From Herbiconiux sp. (GTDB taxonomy: Bacteria; Actinomycetota; Actinomycetes; Actinomycetales; Microbacteriaceae): 64,000 nucleotides of DNA. Both the position numbers and the translations under genes were made by a program. Location of the stretch: positions 1-64,000 of the forward strand of contig NZ_JAHFUW010000009.1 of NCBI RefSeq assembly GCF_023264855.1. Reading direction: 5' to 3'. This document shows, one piece after another, positions 55,715 through 62,976 of this stretch. Under the pieces are notes generated by a model. That model saw only the letters and a program-made list of their open reading frames with translations, did no database searches and was not told the DNA's origin. Each line of letters begins with the position of its first letter. The stretch's first letter is position 1.

Positions 55715-55720
55715 TAGACT
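55715..55720 (+). promoter_or_regulatory. -10 element of aspS
   Basis: TAGACT eight bases before the GTG; predicted leaderless or nearly leaderless mRNA. Confidence 0.5.
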
Positions 55721-55728
55721 TGCCGATC

Positions 55729-57045
55729 GTGACCACCAGCTCCCGCACCCTCGTCAAGAACCTCGCCGCCCTCGAAGACGGCCCCGTCACCGTGTCCGGA
55801 TGGGTCGACACGGTGCGCGATCAGAAGAAGGTGCAGTTCGTCGTGCTCCGCGACGAGTCCGGCGCCGTGCAGCTGGTGAACCCGCGCACCGAGGAGACCG
55901 AGGCCGTGGCCGAGACCATCTCCGGCCTCGCGCAGGGCTCCTTCATCACCGTCACCGGTGAGCTCAAGCACGACGAGCGGGTGAAGCTCGGCGGCATCGA
56001 GGTGAAGCTCGCCACCCTCGAGCTCGTCACCGCCGCCATCCCCGAGACGCCGATCGCCGCCGACTCGGGCATCGACAAGCGCATGGACTGGCGCTTCCTC
56101 GACCTGCGCCGCCCCGAGCAGAACCTCGTCTTCCGCGTGCAGACCACGCTCGAGCACGCGTGGCGCACCTACTGGGTCGAGCACGACTTCATCGAGATCC
56201 ACACCCCGAAGCTGATGGCCTCGGCCAGCGAGTCGCGCGCCGAGCTGTTCGAGGTGGAGTACTTCGAGACCAAGGCGTACCTCTCGCAGAGCCCCCAGTT
56301 CTTCAAGCAGATGGCGCAGCCGGCCGGCTTCGGCAAGGTGTTCGAGGTGGGGCCCGCGTTCCGCGCCGACCCCTCGTTCACCTCCCGTCACGCCACCGAG
56401 TTCACCTCGGTCGACGCCGAGATCAGCTGGATCGACTCGCACGAAGACGTCATGCAGCTGCACGAAGACCTGATGGTCGCCGGTCTCCGAGCGGTGAAGG
56501 AGAAGCACGGCGAGGAGATCAAGGCGCTGTTCGACGTCGACATCGAGGTTCCCACGCAGCCGTTCCCGCGCATCCCGCTCGCCGAGGCGAAGCAGATCGT
56601 GGCCGACCGCGGCTACGTCGTGCCCCGCGAGGACGACGACATGGACCCGGAGGGCGAGCGCCAGATCGCGGCCTACGTCAAGGAGACCTACGGGCACGAC
56701 TTCGTGTTCCTCACCGACTACGCCTCGAGCATCCGGCCGTTCTACCACATGCGCCACGAGGGCGACGCGGGCCTCACCAACAGCTACGACCTCATCTACA
56801 ACGGGGTCGAGATCTCCACCGGCGCCCAGCGCGAGCACCGCGTCGAGGTGCTGATCGAGCAGGCCAAGGAGAAGGGCCTCGACCCCGAGGAGCTCGGCTT
56901 CTACCTCGACTTCTTCCGCTACGGCGTGCCGCCGCACGGCGGTTTCGGCATGGGCCTCTCGCGCGTGCTGATGCTGATGCTGCACCAGACGAACCTGCGC
57001 GAGGTCGTGTACCTGTTCCGCGGCCCGACCCGCCTCACCCCGTAG
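55729..57045 (+). CDS. aspS: Aspartate-tRNA ligase, archaeal type without the GAD domain
   Basis: A 438-residue class II synthetase, about 150 residues shorter than standard bacterial AspRS. The OB-fold anticodon domain spans 1-100. Motif 2 (FRADPSFTSRHATEF) and motif 3 (GMGLSRVLMLML) are clear, and no GAD insertion lies between. This layout fits the archaeal/non-discriminating type, which can also charge tRNA-Asn when a GatCAB amidotransferase is present. The aspartate-type residues in VDAEISW argue against AsnRS. GTG 55729 follows a TAGACT -10. Confidence 0.9.
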   Translation: MTTSSRTLVKNLAALEDGPVTVSGWVDTVRDQKKVQFVVLRDESGAVQLVNPRTEETEAVAETISGLAQGSFITVTGELKHDERVKLGGIEVKLATLELVTAAIPETPIAADSGIDKRMDWRFLDLRRPEQNLVFRVQTTLEHAWRTYWVEHDFIEIHTPKLMASASESRAELFEVEYFETKAYLSQSPQFFKQMAQPAGFGKVFEVGPAFRADPSFTSRHATEFTSVDAEISWIDSHEDVMQLHEDLMVAGLRAVKEKHGEEIKALFDVDIEVPTQPFPRIPLAEAKQIVADRGYVVPREDDDMDPEGERQIAAYVKETYGHDFVFLTDYASSIRPFYHMRHEGDAGLTNSYDLIYNGVEISTGAQREHRVEVLIEQAKEKGLDPEELGFYLDFFRYGVPPHGGFGMGLSRVLMLMLHQTNLREVVYLFRGPTRLTP

Positions 57046-57046
57046 T

Positions 57047-57124
57047 CGGTTCGAATCTGCAGAAATAACGAAGAGCGACGCCCTATACGGGGTCGCTCTT
57101 CGTTATTTCTGCATTTGTGAACCG
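57047..57124. terminator. Long hairpin H5 between aspS and the GNAT gene
   Basis: A perfect 22-bp stem (57058-57079 with 57092-57113) and a 12-nt loop. After a 5-nt internal loop, a second 6-bp stem continues (57047-57052 with 57119-57124), making 33-nt arms. The right arm encodes the last residues and TAA of the GNAT gene. The flanking genes converge. Confidence 0.75.
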
Positions 57125-57687
57125 AACTCCCCTTCAGGCCGGATCGTGTACCGCACGTGAAGCCGCAGCGGAGAGCCCTCCGGCACCCGCGGATGCTCGA
57201 AGCGGTCGGCCTCGCGCATCCCGAGCCGTTCCATCACGGCCCGCGAGCGCACGTTGATCACGGCGGTGATCGAGTTCACCTCGCTCAGCCCGGCGTTCTC
57301 GAACCCGAACCGCAGGGCGGCCCGGGCGGCCTCCGTCGCGAGCCCGCGACCCCAGAACGGCTGCGCCAAACGCCAGCCCACCTCGACTCCCCCGGCCCCC
57401 GGCACGCCCTCCGGCATCGGGGCCAGCCCCGTGAAGCCGGCGAACTCGCCGGTCTCGCGCAGCTCGAGCGCCCACAGCCCGTAGCCGAGCGTTTCGAAGA
57501 GGCCGTCCGCGCGCTCCGCCAGGTCGTCGCTCTGCGCGCGCGAGAGCGGCGCAGGGAAGAACTCCATCACGGCCGCGTTCCCGTTCATCGCCGCGAAGGG
57601 CCCCCGATCCTCGGCCCGCCACCGCCGCAGCACGAGGCGCTCGGTCAGCAGCTCAGGCACTCCCGCGCCCGCACCCGCACCCGGCAC
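57103..57687 (-). CDS. GNAT-family N-acetyltransferase (RimJ/RimL-like)
   Basis: A 194-residue acetyltransferase with LLTERLVLRRW near its start, EVGWRLAQPFWGRGLATEA for acetyl-CoA binding and SRAVMERLGM near the end. The GTG at 57687 has GGGAAG upstream and follows the Dabb gene by about 20 bases. Its substrate may be a protein N-terminus or an amine. The last five codons lie inside hairpin H5. Confidence 0.82.
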   Translation of the reverse strand: MPGAGAGAGVPELLTERLVLRRWRAEDRGPFAAMNGNAAVMEFFPAPLSRAQSDDLAERADGLFETLGYGLWALELRETGEFAGFTGLAPMPEGVPGAGGVEVGWRLAQPFWGRGLATEAARAALRFGFENAGLSEVNSITAVINVRSRAVMERLGMREADRFEHPRVPEGSPLRLHVRYTIRPEGEFGSQMQK

Positions 57688-57706
57688 CTCGCTTCCCGCG
57701 CCTCGT

Positions 57707-58006
57707 TCAGAACTCGAAGTCGACCGAGGCCCGAGCCGAGACGAGGGCCTTGATCTGCGGCCCCGCGGCCAGGTGCTCCGGATGCGTCTGGTACGCGTCG
57801 AGATCGGCGAGGGTCTCGTAGTCGGCCACCAGCACGACGTCCCAGTTCGCGTCGAAATAGGCCATGTTGCCGCCGACCGTGAGTGTCGAGATCGATGGGA
57901 TGACCGCGGGCAGGGCCGAGAGCAGTCGCACGATGGTGGCGACATCGGCCGCCTTCTGCTCGGCGTCTTCGGCCGTGACCTTCCAAGCGACGACGTGACG
58001 GATCAT
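57707..58006 (-). CDS. Stress-responsive A/B-barrel (Dabb) protein
   Basis: A 99-residue dimeric alpha/beta barrel protein. MIRHVVAWK at the start and DVVLVADYETLADLDAYQTHPEH (in part) are typical of Dabb proteins. The function of these is usually unknown. It overlaps the glutaredoxin-like gene by ATGA. Confidence 0.88.
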   Translation of the reverse strand: MIRHVVAWKVTAEDAEQKAADVATIVRLLSALPAVIPSISTLTVGGNMAYFDANWDVVLVADYETLADLDAYQTHPEHLAAGPQIKALVSARASVDFEF

Positions 58007-58263
58007 GCGGATGCCTCCAACAGGGCGGTTCGAAGACGGGCCGGTTCGACCCGCCAGATGGTGTGCACGCGCCCGTCGATCTTCAGCACGGGGATCTCCT
58101 CGGCGAACTCGTCGAGCAGCGCCGGGTCGTCGAGGATCGACAGCTCGGTGACCGACGCCTCGATCTCGGGCAACTCGGCGAGCACTCCGTTCACGACGTC
58201 CCGGGCGTCATCGCAGAGATGACAGCCGGGCTTGCCGATGAGCGTGAGAGAGACGGATGCCAC
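58003..58263 (-). CDS. Glutaredoxin-like protein (DUF836)
   Basis: An 86-residue thioredoxin-fold protein with the redox motif KPGCHLCDDA and the cis-Pro segment EEIPVLKIDGR. It starts with GTG six bases after TAGGCT, so it is predicted to be leaderless. It leads a run of glutaredoxin, Dabb and GNAT genes. Confidence 0.88.
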   Translation of the reverse strand: MASVSLTLIGKPGCHLCDDARDVVNGVLAELPEIEASVTELSILDDPALLDEFAEEIPVLKIDGRVHTIWRVEPARLRTALLEASA

Positions 58264-58269
58264 ACCCCA

Positions 58270-58275
58270 AGCCTA
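58270..58275 (-). promoter_or_regulatory. -10 element of the glutaredoxin-like gene
   Basis: TAGGCT six bases before the GTG; predicted leaderless mRNA. Confidence 0.5.
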
Positions 58276-58285
58276 ACGAGGCTCA

Positions 58286-58339
58286 GGGAGCGAAGTCGGA
58301 TAGGAGAACGAAGTCGGGCTAGAGGACGAAGTCGGGCTT
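58286..58339. repeat. 18-bp tandem triplicate at the 3' end of a hypothetical gene
   Basis: CGAAGTCGG recurs at 58291, 58309 and 58327, exactly 18 bp apart. On the minus strand each unit reads as PDF-, in the frame of the gene; the first unit ends in its TAG stop. Confidence 0.85.
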
Positions 58340-58645
58340 CACGGTCCACGCGGTGGCCGTCTCCAGCACCCCGAGCAGCGCGAGCGCGCTCATCGCCGCG
58401 TGGTCGTGGCTCAGCGTCGAGTACACGTCGATGGCCAGCGGCGGCGGCTCGCCGAACTTGGGGATCTCGATCTCGGCGCGCGCCCCGCCCTCGAGTTCGA
58501 CGTAGGGATGCACGCCCCGCGCATCCGACACCGGCCGGTCGACCGCCAGAGCGATCACGGCCAGCGCGTCGAGCTTGGTGACGGCGTCGCGCACGACCAG
58601 CGTGGCGCAATACTCGGGCACAGCGGCGGGCGGCACGGGCGTCAT
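58319..58645 (-). CDS. Conserved hypothetical protein
   Basis: A 108-residue acidic, soluble protein with no signal peptide or membrane helix. I recognise no domain. The ATG at 58645 is chosen over one at 58681, which would overlap a terminator. Its last codons (KPDFVL) form the first unit of an 18-bp tandem triplicate that continues past the stop in the same frame. Confidence 0.65.
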   Translation of the reverse strand: MTPVPPAAVPEYCATLVVRDAVTKLDALAVIALAVDRPVSDARGVHPYVELEGGARAEIEIPKFGEPPPLAIDVYSTLSHDHAAMSALALLGVLETATAWTVKPDFVL

Positions 58646-58669
58646 GAGTCCATCACACGCCCGCACAGC

Positions 58670-58696
58670 AAAAAGCGCCAAGCCGAAGCCTGGCGC
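58670..58696 (-). terminator. Rho-independent terminator with UUCG loop after bS22
   Basis: Read on the minus strand: GCGCCAGGC, TTCG, GCTTGGCGC, then TTTTT. Nine pairs including one G-U, capped by a UUCG tetraloop and a T-run. The best canonical terminator in the window. Confidence 0.85.
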
Positions 58697-58712
58697 CCTG
58701 CTCGCAGAAGCG

Positions 58713-58730
58713 AGACGAGAAGACTCGTCT
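58713..58730 (-). terminator. Small hairpin at the bS22 stop
   Basis: AGACGAG and CTCGTCT (58713-58719, 58724-58730) pair perfectly over a 4-nt loop, overlapping the stop codon. It precedes the UUCG terminator. Confidence 0.5.
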
Positions 58731-58827
58731 ACTTCTTGTTGCGACGCTGGTGGCGGGTCTTGCGAAGCAGCTTGCGGTGCTTCTTCTTCGCCATGCGCTT
58801 GCGACGCTTCTTGATTACGGAACCCAC
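58729..58827 (-). CDS. 30S ribosomal protein bS22 (AURKAIP1/COX24 domain)
   Basis: A 32-residue, extremely basic protein (MGSVIKKRRKRMAKKKHRK at its start, ending in RRNKK). It matches the actinobacterial bS22 protein, a small-subunit component also known as the Rv0500B type. The GTG start at 58827 gives the full conserved length. It follows the small HTH gene, as in mycobacteria, and ends at a strong terminator. Confidence 0.9.
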   Translation of the reverse strand: MGSVIKKRRKRMAKKKHRKLLRKTRHQRRNKK

Positions 58828-58850
58828 TGAGACCTCACACGTATTGGGGA

Positions 58851-58872
58851 TGACCGCACCGATCGGCGGTCA
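58851..58872 (-). other. Hairpin in the bS22 leader
   Basis: TGACCGC and GCGGTCA (58851-58857, 58866-58872) pair perfectly over an 8-nt loop between the HTH and bS22 genes. It may tune bS22 expression; no T-run follows. Confidence 0.4.
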
Positions 58873-58909
58873 GGGGCAAAAGAGCCTCGGAGAAGTGTAC
58901 CAGCTACCG

Positions 58910-59116
58910 CTAGGCCGAATCGGCGATGTGGTTGCTGACCGCCGAGGCGACGGCCGATTCGGGCACCCGGAACGAGCGGCCGAAGCGGATCGCCGGCAGT
59001 TCGCCGGAGTGCACCAGGCGGTAGACGGTCATCTTCGACACCCGCATCATCTCGGCGACCTCGGCGACCGTCAGGAAGCGCACGTCGTCAAGCTCTGCGG
59101 CCATCTGGTCGACCAT
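58910..59116 (-). CDS. Small excisionase-type HTH DNA-binding protein
   Basis: A 68-residue protein, almost entirely a MerR-like helix-turn-helix (LTVAEVAEMMRVSKMTVYRL, then FGRSFRVPESAV). It corresponds to the Rv0500A type found between proC and bS22 in mycobacteria. ATG 59116 has GAGAGG just upstream; ATG 59104 is possible. Its promoter is well defined. Confidence 0.87.
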   Translation of the reverse strand: MVDQMAAELDDVRFLTVAEVAEMMRVSKMTVYRLVHSGELPAIRFGRSFRVPESAVASAVSNHIADSA

Positions 59117-59170
59117 CACCCTCTCGAGAACCCCCGCACACCTGTCGTGTGACGGGAGTGATAATTCGAA

Positions 59171-59200
59171 ACTATAGGGGCACGCGTGGCCCACCGGCAA
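59171..59200 (-). promoter_or_regulatory. Promoter of the HTH-bS22 unit
   Basis: TTGCCG (59200-59195), an 18-bp spacer and TATAGT (59176-59171) on the minus strand, giving a leader of about 48 nt. Confidence 0.65.
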
Positions 59201-59214
59201 GAAACCGGTCGTCG

Positions 59215-59676
59215 TCAACGCCGCAGCTTGGACACCAGGTCGTCGGTGACCGACTTGACGGCGTGCGTGGTGGCCGCCGCGCGACGCCCCACGTTCTGGC
59301 CGAAAGCGGCCGCGGCCGACTTCACGGCGTCGGAGGCGTTCTCCCACAGCTCGTCTTCTTCGGCGGTGTCGAAGTCGGCCGAGAGGAACGGGATGATCCA
59401 GTCCTCCACCTCCTCCAGCGGCGACACGTCGATGCGGTAGAAGCGGTGCTGCCCCTCTTCGCGAACGACGACGAGGCCGGCATCCCGCAGCACCTTGAGG
59501 TGCTTGGAGACGGTGGGCTGGCTCAGTTCGAGTTGCGACACGAGCTCCGACACGCTGAACTCGCCCTCCGCGGCACCGGATGCGCTCACCGGGTCGGCCG
59601 AGACGTACCGTTCGAGCAGCAGCGACAGCAACTGGCGCCGGGTGGGGTCAGCGATCACGGAGAAGATGTCGGCCAT
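59215..59676 (-). CDS. ArsR-family transcriptional regulator
   Basis: A 153-residue winged-helix repressor. IADPTRRQLLSLL and LELSQPTVSKHLKVLRDAG form the DNA-binding part. No metal-binding cysteine pair is seen, so a non-metal signal is likely. A C-terminal helical extension (about 95-153) ends in a basic segment. It diverges from trkH. Confidence 0.88.
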   Translation of the reverse strand: MADIFSVIADPTRRQLLSLLLERYVSADPVSASGAAEGEFSVSELVSQLELSQPTVSKHLKVLRDAGLVVVREEGQHRFYRIDVSPLEEVEDWIIPFLSADFDTAEEDELWENASDAVKSAAAAFGQNVGRRAAATTHAVKSVTDDLVSKLRR

Positions 59677-59790
59677 GCGTCAAGGGTAGTGGTGCCGCCC
59701 CGGATCCGCGCCACCCCGGGGTAGCATGGCAGCGTTCAGCGAAGCCCGGAGCGCGGCACCGGCCGACCGACCGAGGCGAGGATCAGCAGG

Positions 59791-61281
59791 ATGGGCATCG
59801 GCAGCACCGTCACCAGCCGCAACCCTCTGAACCGGGGCCGCACCTGGGTGGGCCGGGCGCGCAGCGGTTTCCGCGAGTTCTCCGAGAACTCGCCCTCGCG
59901 CTTCGCGATCCTCATCTTCGCGGGCCTGATCGTGCTGTTCACGGTGCTGTTCTCGCTGCCGATCTCCAGCGCCACCGGCAAGGCGACCGGTCTGGCCGAC
60001 TCGCTCTTCACCGCCGTCTCGGTGATCTGCGTGACCGGCCTCGCCACCGTCGACATGGCCACGCACTGGTCGGTGTTCGGCCACATCCTGATCTTCATCG
60101 GCGTGCAGATCGGCGCGCTCGGCGTGCTGACCCTGGCGAGCATCCTGGGCCTCGCGGTCTCGCGCAAGCTGGGGCTGCGCGCCCGGCTGATCGCCGCGAG
60201 CGACACCAACCCGCTCCGGATGCACCACGGCCCGGTCGCCGAGGGGCAGGCGGTGCGGCTCGGCGAGATCGGCAACCTGCTGGCCACGGTCGCGATCAGC
60301 GCCTTCGTGATCGAGGTGGTGATCGCCGGCCTGCTGTTCCCCCGGATGCTGCTGGACGGCATCCCGGTGGGCGAGGCCGTGTGGAACAGTTTCTACTACT
60401 CGGCGATGGCGTTCACGAACACCGGCTTCGCTCCGAACGCCGAAGGACTCGCCGCGTTCGAGAACGACTACTTCTTCCTCGGCATCCTGATGGTGGGGGT
60501 GTTCCTCGGCAGCATCGGCTTTCCCGTGATCTACACACTGTCGCGCAGCCTGGGCGCCTGGCGGTCCCGCCACAAGTCGAAGGACTACCGCCGCGAGCAC
60601 CGCGTGCGCTGGTCGGTGCACGTGAAGCTGACCCTGGTCACCAGCGCGATCCTGATCGTGGCGGGAGCCGTGCTCTACATCGTGCTGGAGTTCGACAATC
60701 CGAAGACCTTCGGCGGCCTGAACGCCGCCGACACCGTCTTCCAGAGCTTCTTCCTCTCGGTGATGACGCGCTCCGGCGGCTTCTCCACCATCTCCATCCC
60801 CGACCTCAACGGCTCGAGCCTGCTGGTCACCGACATGCTGATGTTCATCGGGGGCGGTTCGGCCTCGACGGCCGGCGGCATCAAGGTGACCACGCTCGCC
60901 GTGCTGTTCCTGGCCGCGTTCGCCGAGGCGCGCGGTGTGCAGGACATGGAGTCGTTCGGCCGACGCATCCCGGGCGACGTGCTGCGCCTGGGTGTCTCGG
61001 TCGTGCTCTGGGGGGCGACGACGGTAGCCGTGTCGAGCATCCTGATCCTGCAGATCTCCAAGGCGCCGCTGGACTTCGTGCTGTTCGACGTGATCTCGGC
61101 CTTCGCGACCTCGGGCCTGACCACCGGTCTGACGGCGTCGTTGCCGGATGCCGGGGTCTACATCATGGCGGCCACCATGTTCATGGGCCGCGTTGGTACT
61201 GTGACCTTGGCCGCCGCCCTGGCCGCGAGCCAGCGACAGCAGCTCTACAAACGCCCGGAAGAGAGGCCCATCGTTGGTTGA
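59791..61281 (+). CDS. TrkH-type potassium transporter membrane subunit
   Basis: A 496-residue membrane protein with four pore repeats, each with a glycine filter: SVICVTGLA, AFTNTGFAP, MTRSGGFST and FATSGLTTG. It imports K+ together with the TrkA/KtrA-type subunit encoded next, which overlaps it by eight bases. The leader of about 60 nt shows no c-di-AMP riboswitch fold that I can recognise. Confidence 0.92.
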   Translation: MGIGSTVTSRNPLNRGRTWVGRARSGFREFSENSPSRFAILIFAGLIVLFTVLFSLPISSATGKATGLADSLFTAVSVICVTGLATVDMATHWSVFGHILIFIGVQIGALGVLTLASILGLAVSRKLGLRARLIAASDTNPLRMHHGPVAEGQAVRLGEIGNLLATVAISAFVIEVVIAGLLFPRMLLDGIPVGEAVWNSFYYSAMAFTNTGFAPNAEGLAAFENDYFFLGILMVGVFLGSIGFPVIYTLSRSLGAWRSRHKSKDYRREHRVRWSVHVKLTLVTSAILIVAGAVLYIVLEFDNPKTFGGLNAADTVFQSFFLSVMTRSGGFSTISIPDLNGSSLLVTDMLMFIGGGSASTAGGIKVTTLAVLFLAAFAEARGVQDMESFGRRIPGDVLRLGVSVVLWGATTVAVSSILILQISKAPLDFVLFDVISAFATSGLTTGLTASLPDAGVYIMAATMFMGRVGTVTLAAALAASQRQQLYKRPEERPIVG

Positions 61282-61945
61282 CCGGATCAGACACGACGCT
61301 CCCGTGCTCGTCATCGGCCTCGGCCGCTTCGGCGCCGCCACCGCCGGCGAGCTCGACCGGCTCGGCCGCGAGGTGCTCGCCATCGACGAAGACGAGCGGC
61401 TCGTGCAGAAGTGGTCGGAGCGGGTCACGCACACCGTGCAGGCGGATGCGAAGAACGTCGAGGCGCTGCGGCAGATCGGCGCGCAGGAGTTCCAGATCGC
61501 CGTCGTGGCGGTGGGCTCCTCGATCGAGGCCTCGGTGCTGATCACCGCGAACCTCGTCGACCTCAAGGTGCCGCAGATCTGGGCGAAGGCGATCTCGCGC
61601 TCGCACGGCAAGATCCTCGAACGGATCGGCGCCAACCACGTCATCTACCCCGAGGCCGAGGCCGGCGAGCGGGTGGCGCACCTGGTGTCGGGGCGGATGC
61701 TCGACTTCATCGAGTTCGACGACGACTTCGCGCTGGTGAAGATGTATCCGCCGAAGCCGATCCGGGGGCTCAACCTCACCGAGTCGGGCGTGCGCACGAA
61801 GTACCACATCACCGTGGTGGGCGTGAAGAGCCCCGGCAAGCCGTTCACGTATGCGACGGAGTCGACCGTGGTCTCGAACCACGACCTGATCATCGTCTCG
61901 GGCAAGTCCTCCGACATCGAGGCCTTCGCCGCCCTCGGTAACTGA
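61274..61945 (+). CDS. TrkA/KtrA-type potassium uptake regulator
   Basis: A 223-residue cytoplasmic gating subunit. The Rossmann RCK domain (VLVIGLGRFGAATAGEL) binds nucleotide, and a TrkA-C domain (about 140-218) may bind c-di-AMP. It starts with TTG at 61274 inside the trkH end, with GAGAGG seven bases upstream. Confidence 0.92.
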   Translation: MVDRIRHDAPVLVIGLGRFGAATAGELDRLGREVLAIDEDERLVQKWSERVTHTVQADAKNVEALRQIGAQEFQIAVVAVGSSIEASVLITANLVDLKVPQIWAKAISRSHGKILERIGANHVIYPEAEAGERVAHLVSGRMLDFIEFDDDFALVKMYPPKPIRGLNLTESGVRTKYHITVVGVKSPGKPFTYATESTVVSNHDLIIVSGKSSDIEAFAALGN

Positions 61946-61954
61946 GTCCCCGGC

Positions 61955-62023
61955 CACCGCCACTTGGCAGAAGTCGCCGCTTTTCGCGGCCACTTGCCAT
62001 TACTTGTGGCAAGTCGTGGGTGG
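61955..62023. terminator. Complex hairpin H6 between trkA and proC
   Basis: Overlapping inverted and direct copies of ACTTG-CA (61970, 61991, 62003 region) allow a GCCGC-TTTTC-GCGGC hairpin and an ACTTGCCA/TGGCAAGT hairpin, or one longer fold. The genes converge here. Confidence 0.5.
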
Positions 62024-62024
62024 A

Positions 62025-62873
62025 TCAGCCGGCGGCGAGTTCCTTCGCGCGGGCGAGGGCGGCGTCGGTGGCTCGCGTGAAGAGCCCGGGGAGGTCGGCG
62101 TCCTGCAGCACGGCGATGGCCCGCTCGGTGGTGCCCTTGGGGCTCGTGACCTGGATGCGCAACTCGGTGGGGGTCGTGCCGCTGGCCACCAGGAGTTCGG
62201 ATGCGCCCGCGAACGTGCCGTTCACGAGCTCGGCCGCCTGCTCGGCGGTGAAACCTTTTTCCACAGCCGCGGCCGTCATCGCTTCTATCAACAGATACAC
62301 GTAGGCGGGGCCCGAGCCCGAGATGGTGCTGAGAGCATCGAGCTGTGATTCCGGAACCTCGACCACCGTCCCCACCGTCTCGAACAGCGCACGCACGAGC
62401 GCCAGGTCGTCGTCGCTCGAGCGCGTGCCGGCCGAGATACCGGTCACGGCCCGGCCGACCACCGCCGGCGTGTTCGGCATCGAGCGGATGACGGCGACGC
62501 CGTGCGGAAGGTGCTTCTCGAACGTCGCGACGGTCACGCCGGCCGCCACGCTGACGACCACCGCGCCCGGCTCGAGCGCATCCGCAATCTCGTCGAGCAG
62601 GTCGGGCACCATCGCCGGCTTCACCGCCACCAGAACCACGGATGCTCCGGCCACCGCCCGGCGGTTCGCCTCGGGGTCGTCGTCGGTCGCGAACGCCGTC
62701 ACCCCCGGGGTGCCGTCGAACGAGGCGGCCTTCTCGGCCGAACGGTTCGTGACCCGGATGCCGCCCTGCACCTCGACCCCCGGCGCGAGCAGACCGCTCA
62801 GGATGGCGCGACCCATCGAACCGGCGCCGAGGAGGGCGATGGACGGGAGGCGGGTGCTCTCAGCGGTGCTCAT
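62025..62873 (-). CDS. proC: Pyrroline-5-carboxylate reductase
   Basis: A 282-residue enzyme that makes proline from pyrroline-5-carboxylate with NAD(P)H. LLGAGSMGRAILSGLL is the Rossmann motif, VLVAVKP and RSMPNTPAVVG are the family marks, and SGSGPAYVYLLIEAM is the C-terminal signature. The ATG at 62873 is six bases after TAGGAT, so it is predicted to be leaderless. Confidence 0.93.
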   Translation of the reverse strand: MSTAESTRLPSIALLGAGSMGRAILSGLLAPGVEVQGGIRVTNRSAEKAASFDGTPGVTAFATDDDPEANRRAVAGASVVLVAVKPAMVPDLLDEIADALEPGAVVVSVAAGVTVATFEKHLPHGVAVIRSMPNTPAVVGRAVTGISAGTRSSDDDLALVRALFETVGTVVEVPESQLDALSTISGSGPAYVYLLIEAMTAAAVEKGFTAEQAAELVNGTFAGASELLVASGTTPTELRIQVTSPKGTTERAIAVLQDADLPGLFTRATDAALARAKELAAG

Positions 62874-62879
62874 CGGTCC

Positions 62880-62911
62880 ATCCTAGGATCGGGCCATCCT
62901 AGGATTGGGCC
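62880..62911. promoter_or_regulatory. Tandem palindromic promoter element of proC
   Basis: A 16-bp unit is repeated at 62880-62895 and 62896-62911 with one change. Each unit starts with the palindrome ATCCTAGGAT. The first copy supplies the TAGGAT -10 of proC (minus strand). Confidence 0.6.
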
Positions 62912-62976
62912 GAGCAGCCCGCAGCGCCGACCGGAGGTCGATCGAGCGCATGCGCCTGCCGGAGGAGACGAGACAC

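Noticed and set aside
57048-57057. GGTTCGAATC resembling a tRNA T-loop or att site
   Set aside because: No acceptor, D or anticodon arm is present; the bases belong to the outer stem of hairpin H5.
59677-59790. c-di-AMP riboswitch before trkH
   Set aside because: Only 114 bp, and I see no matching conserved core or fold.
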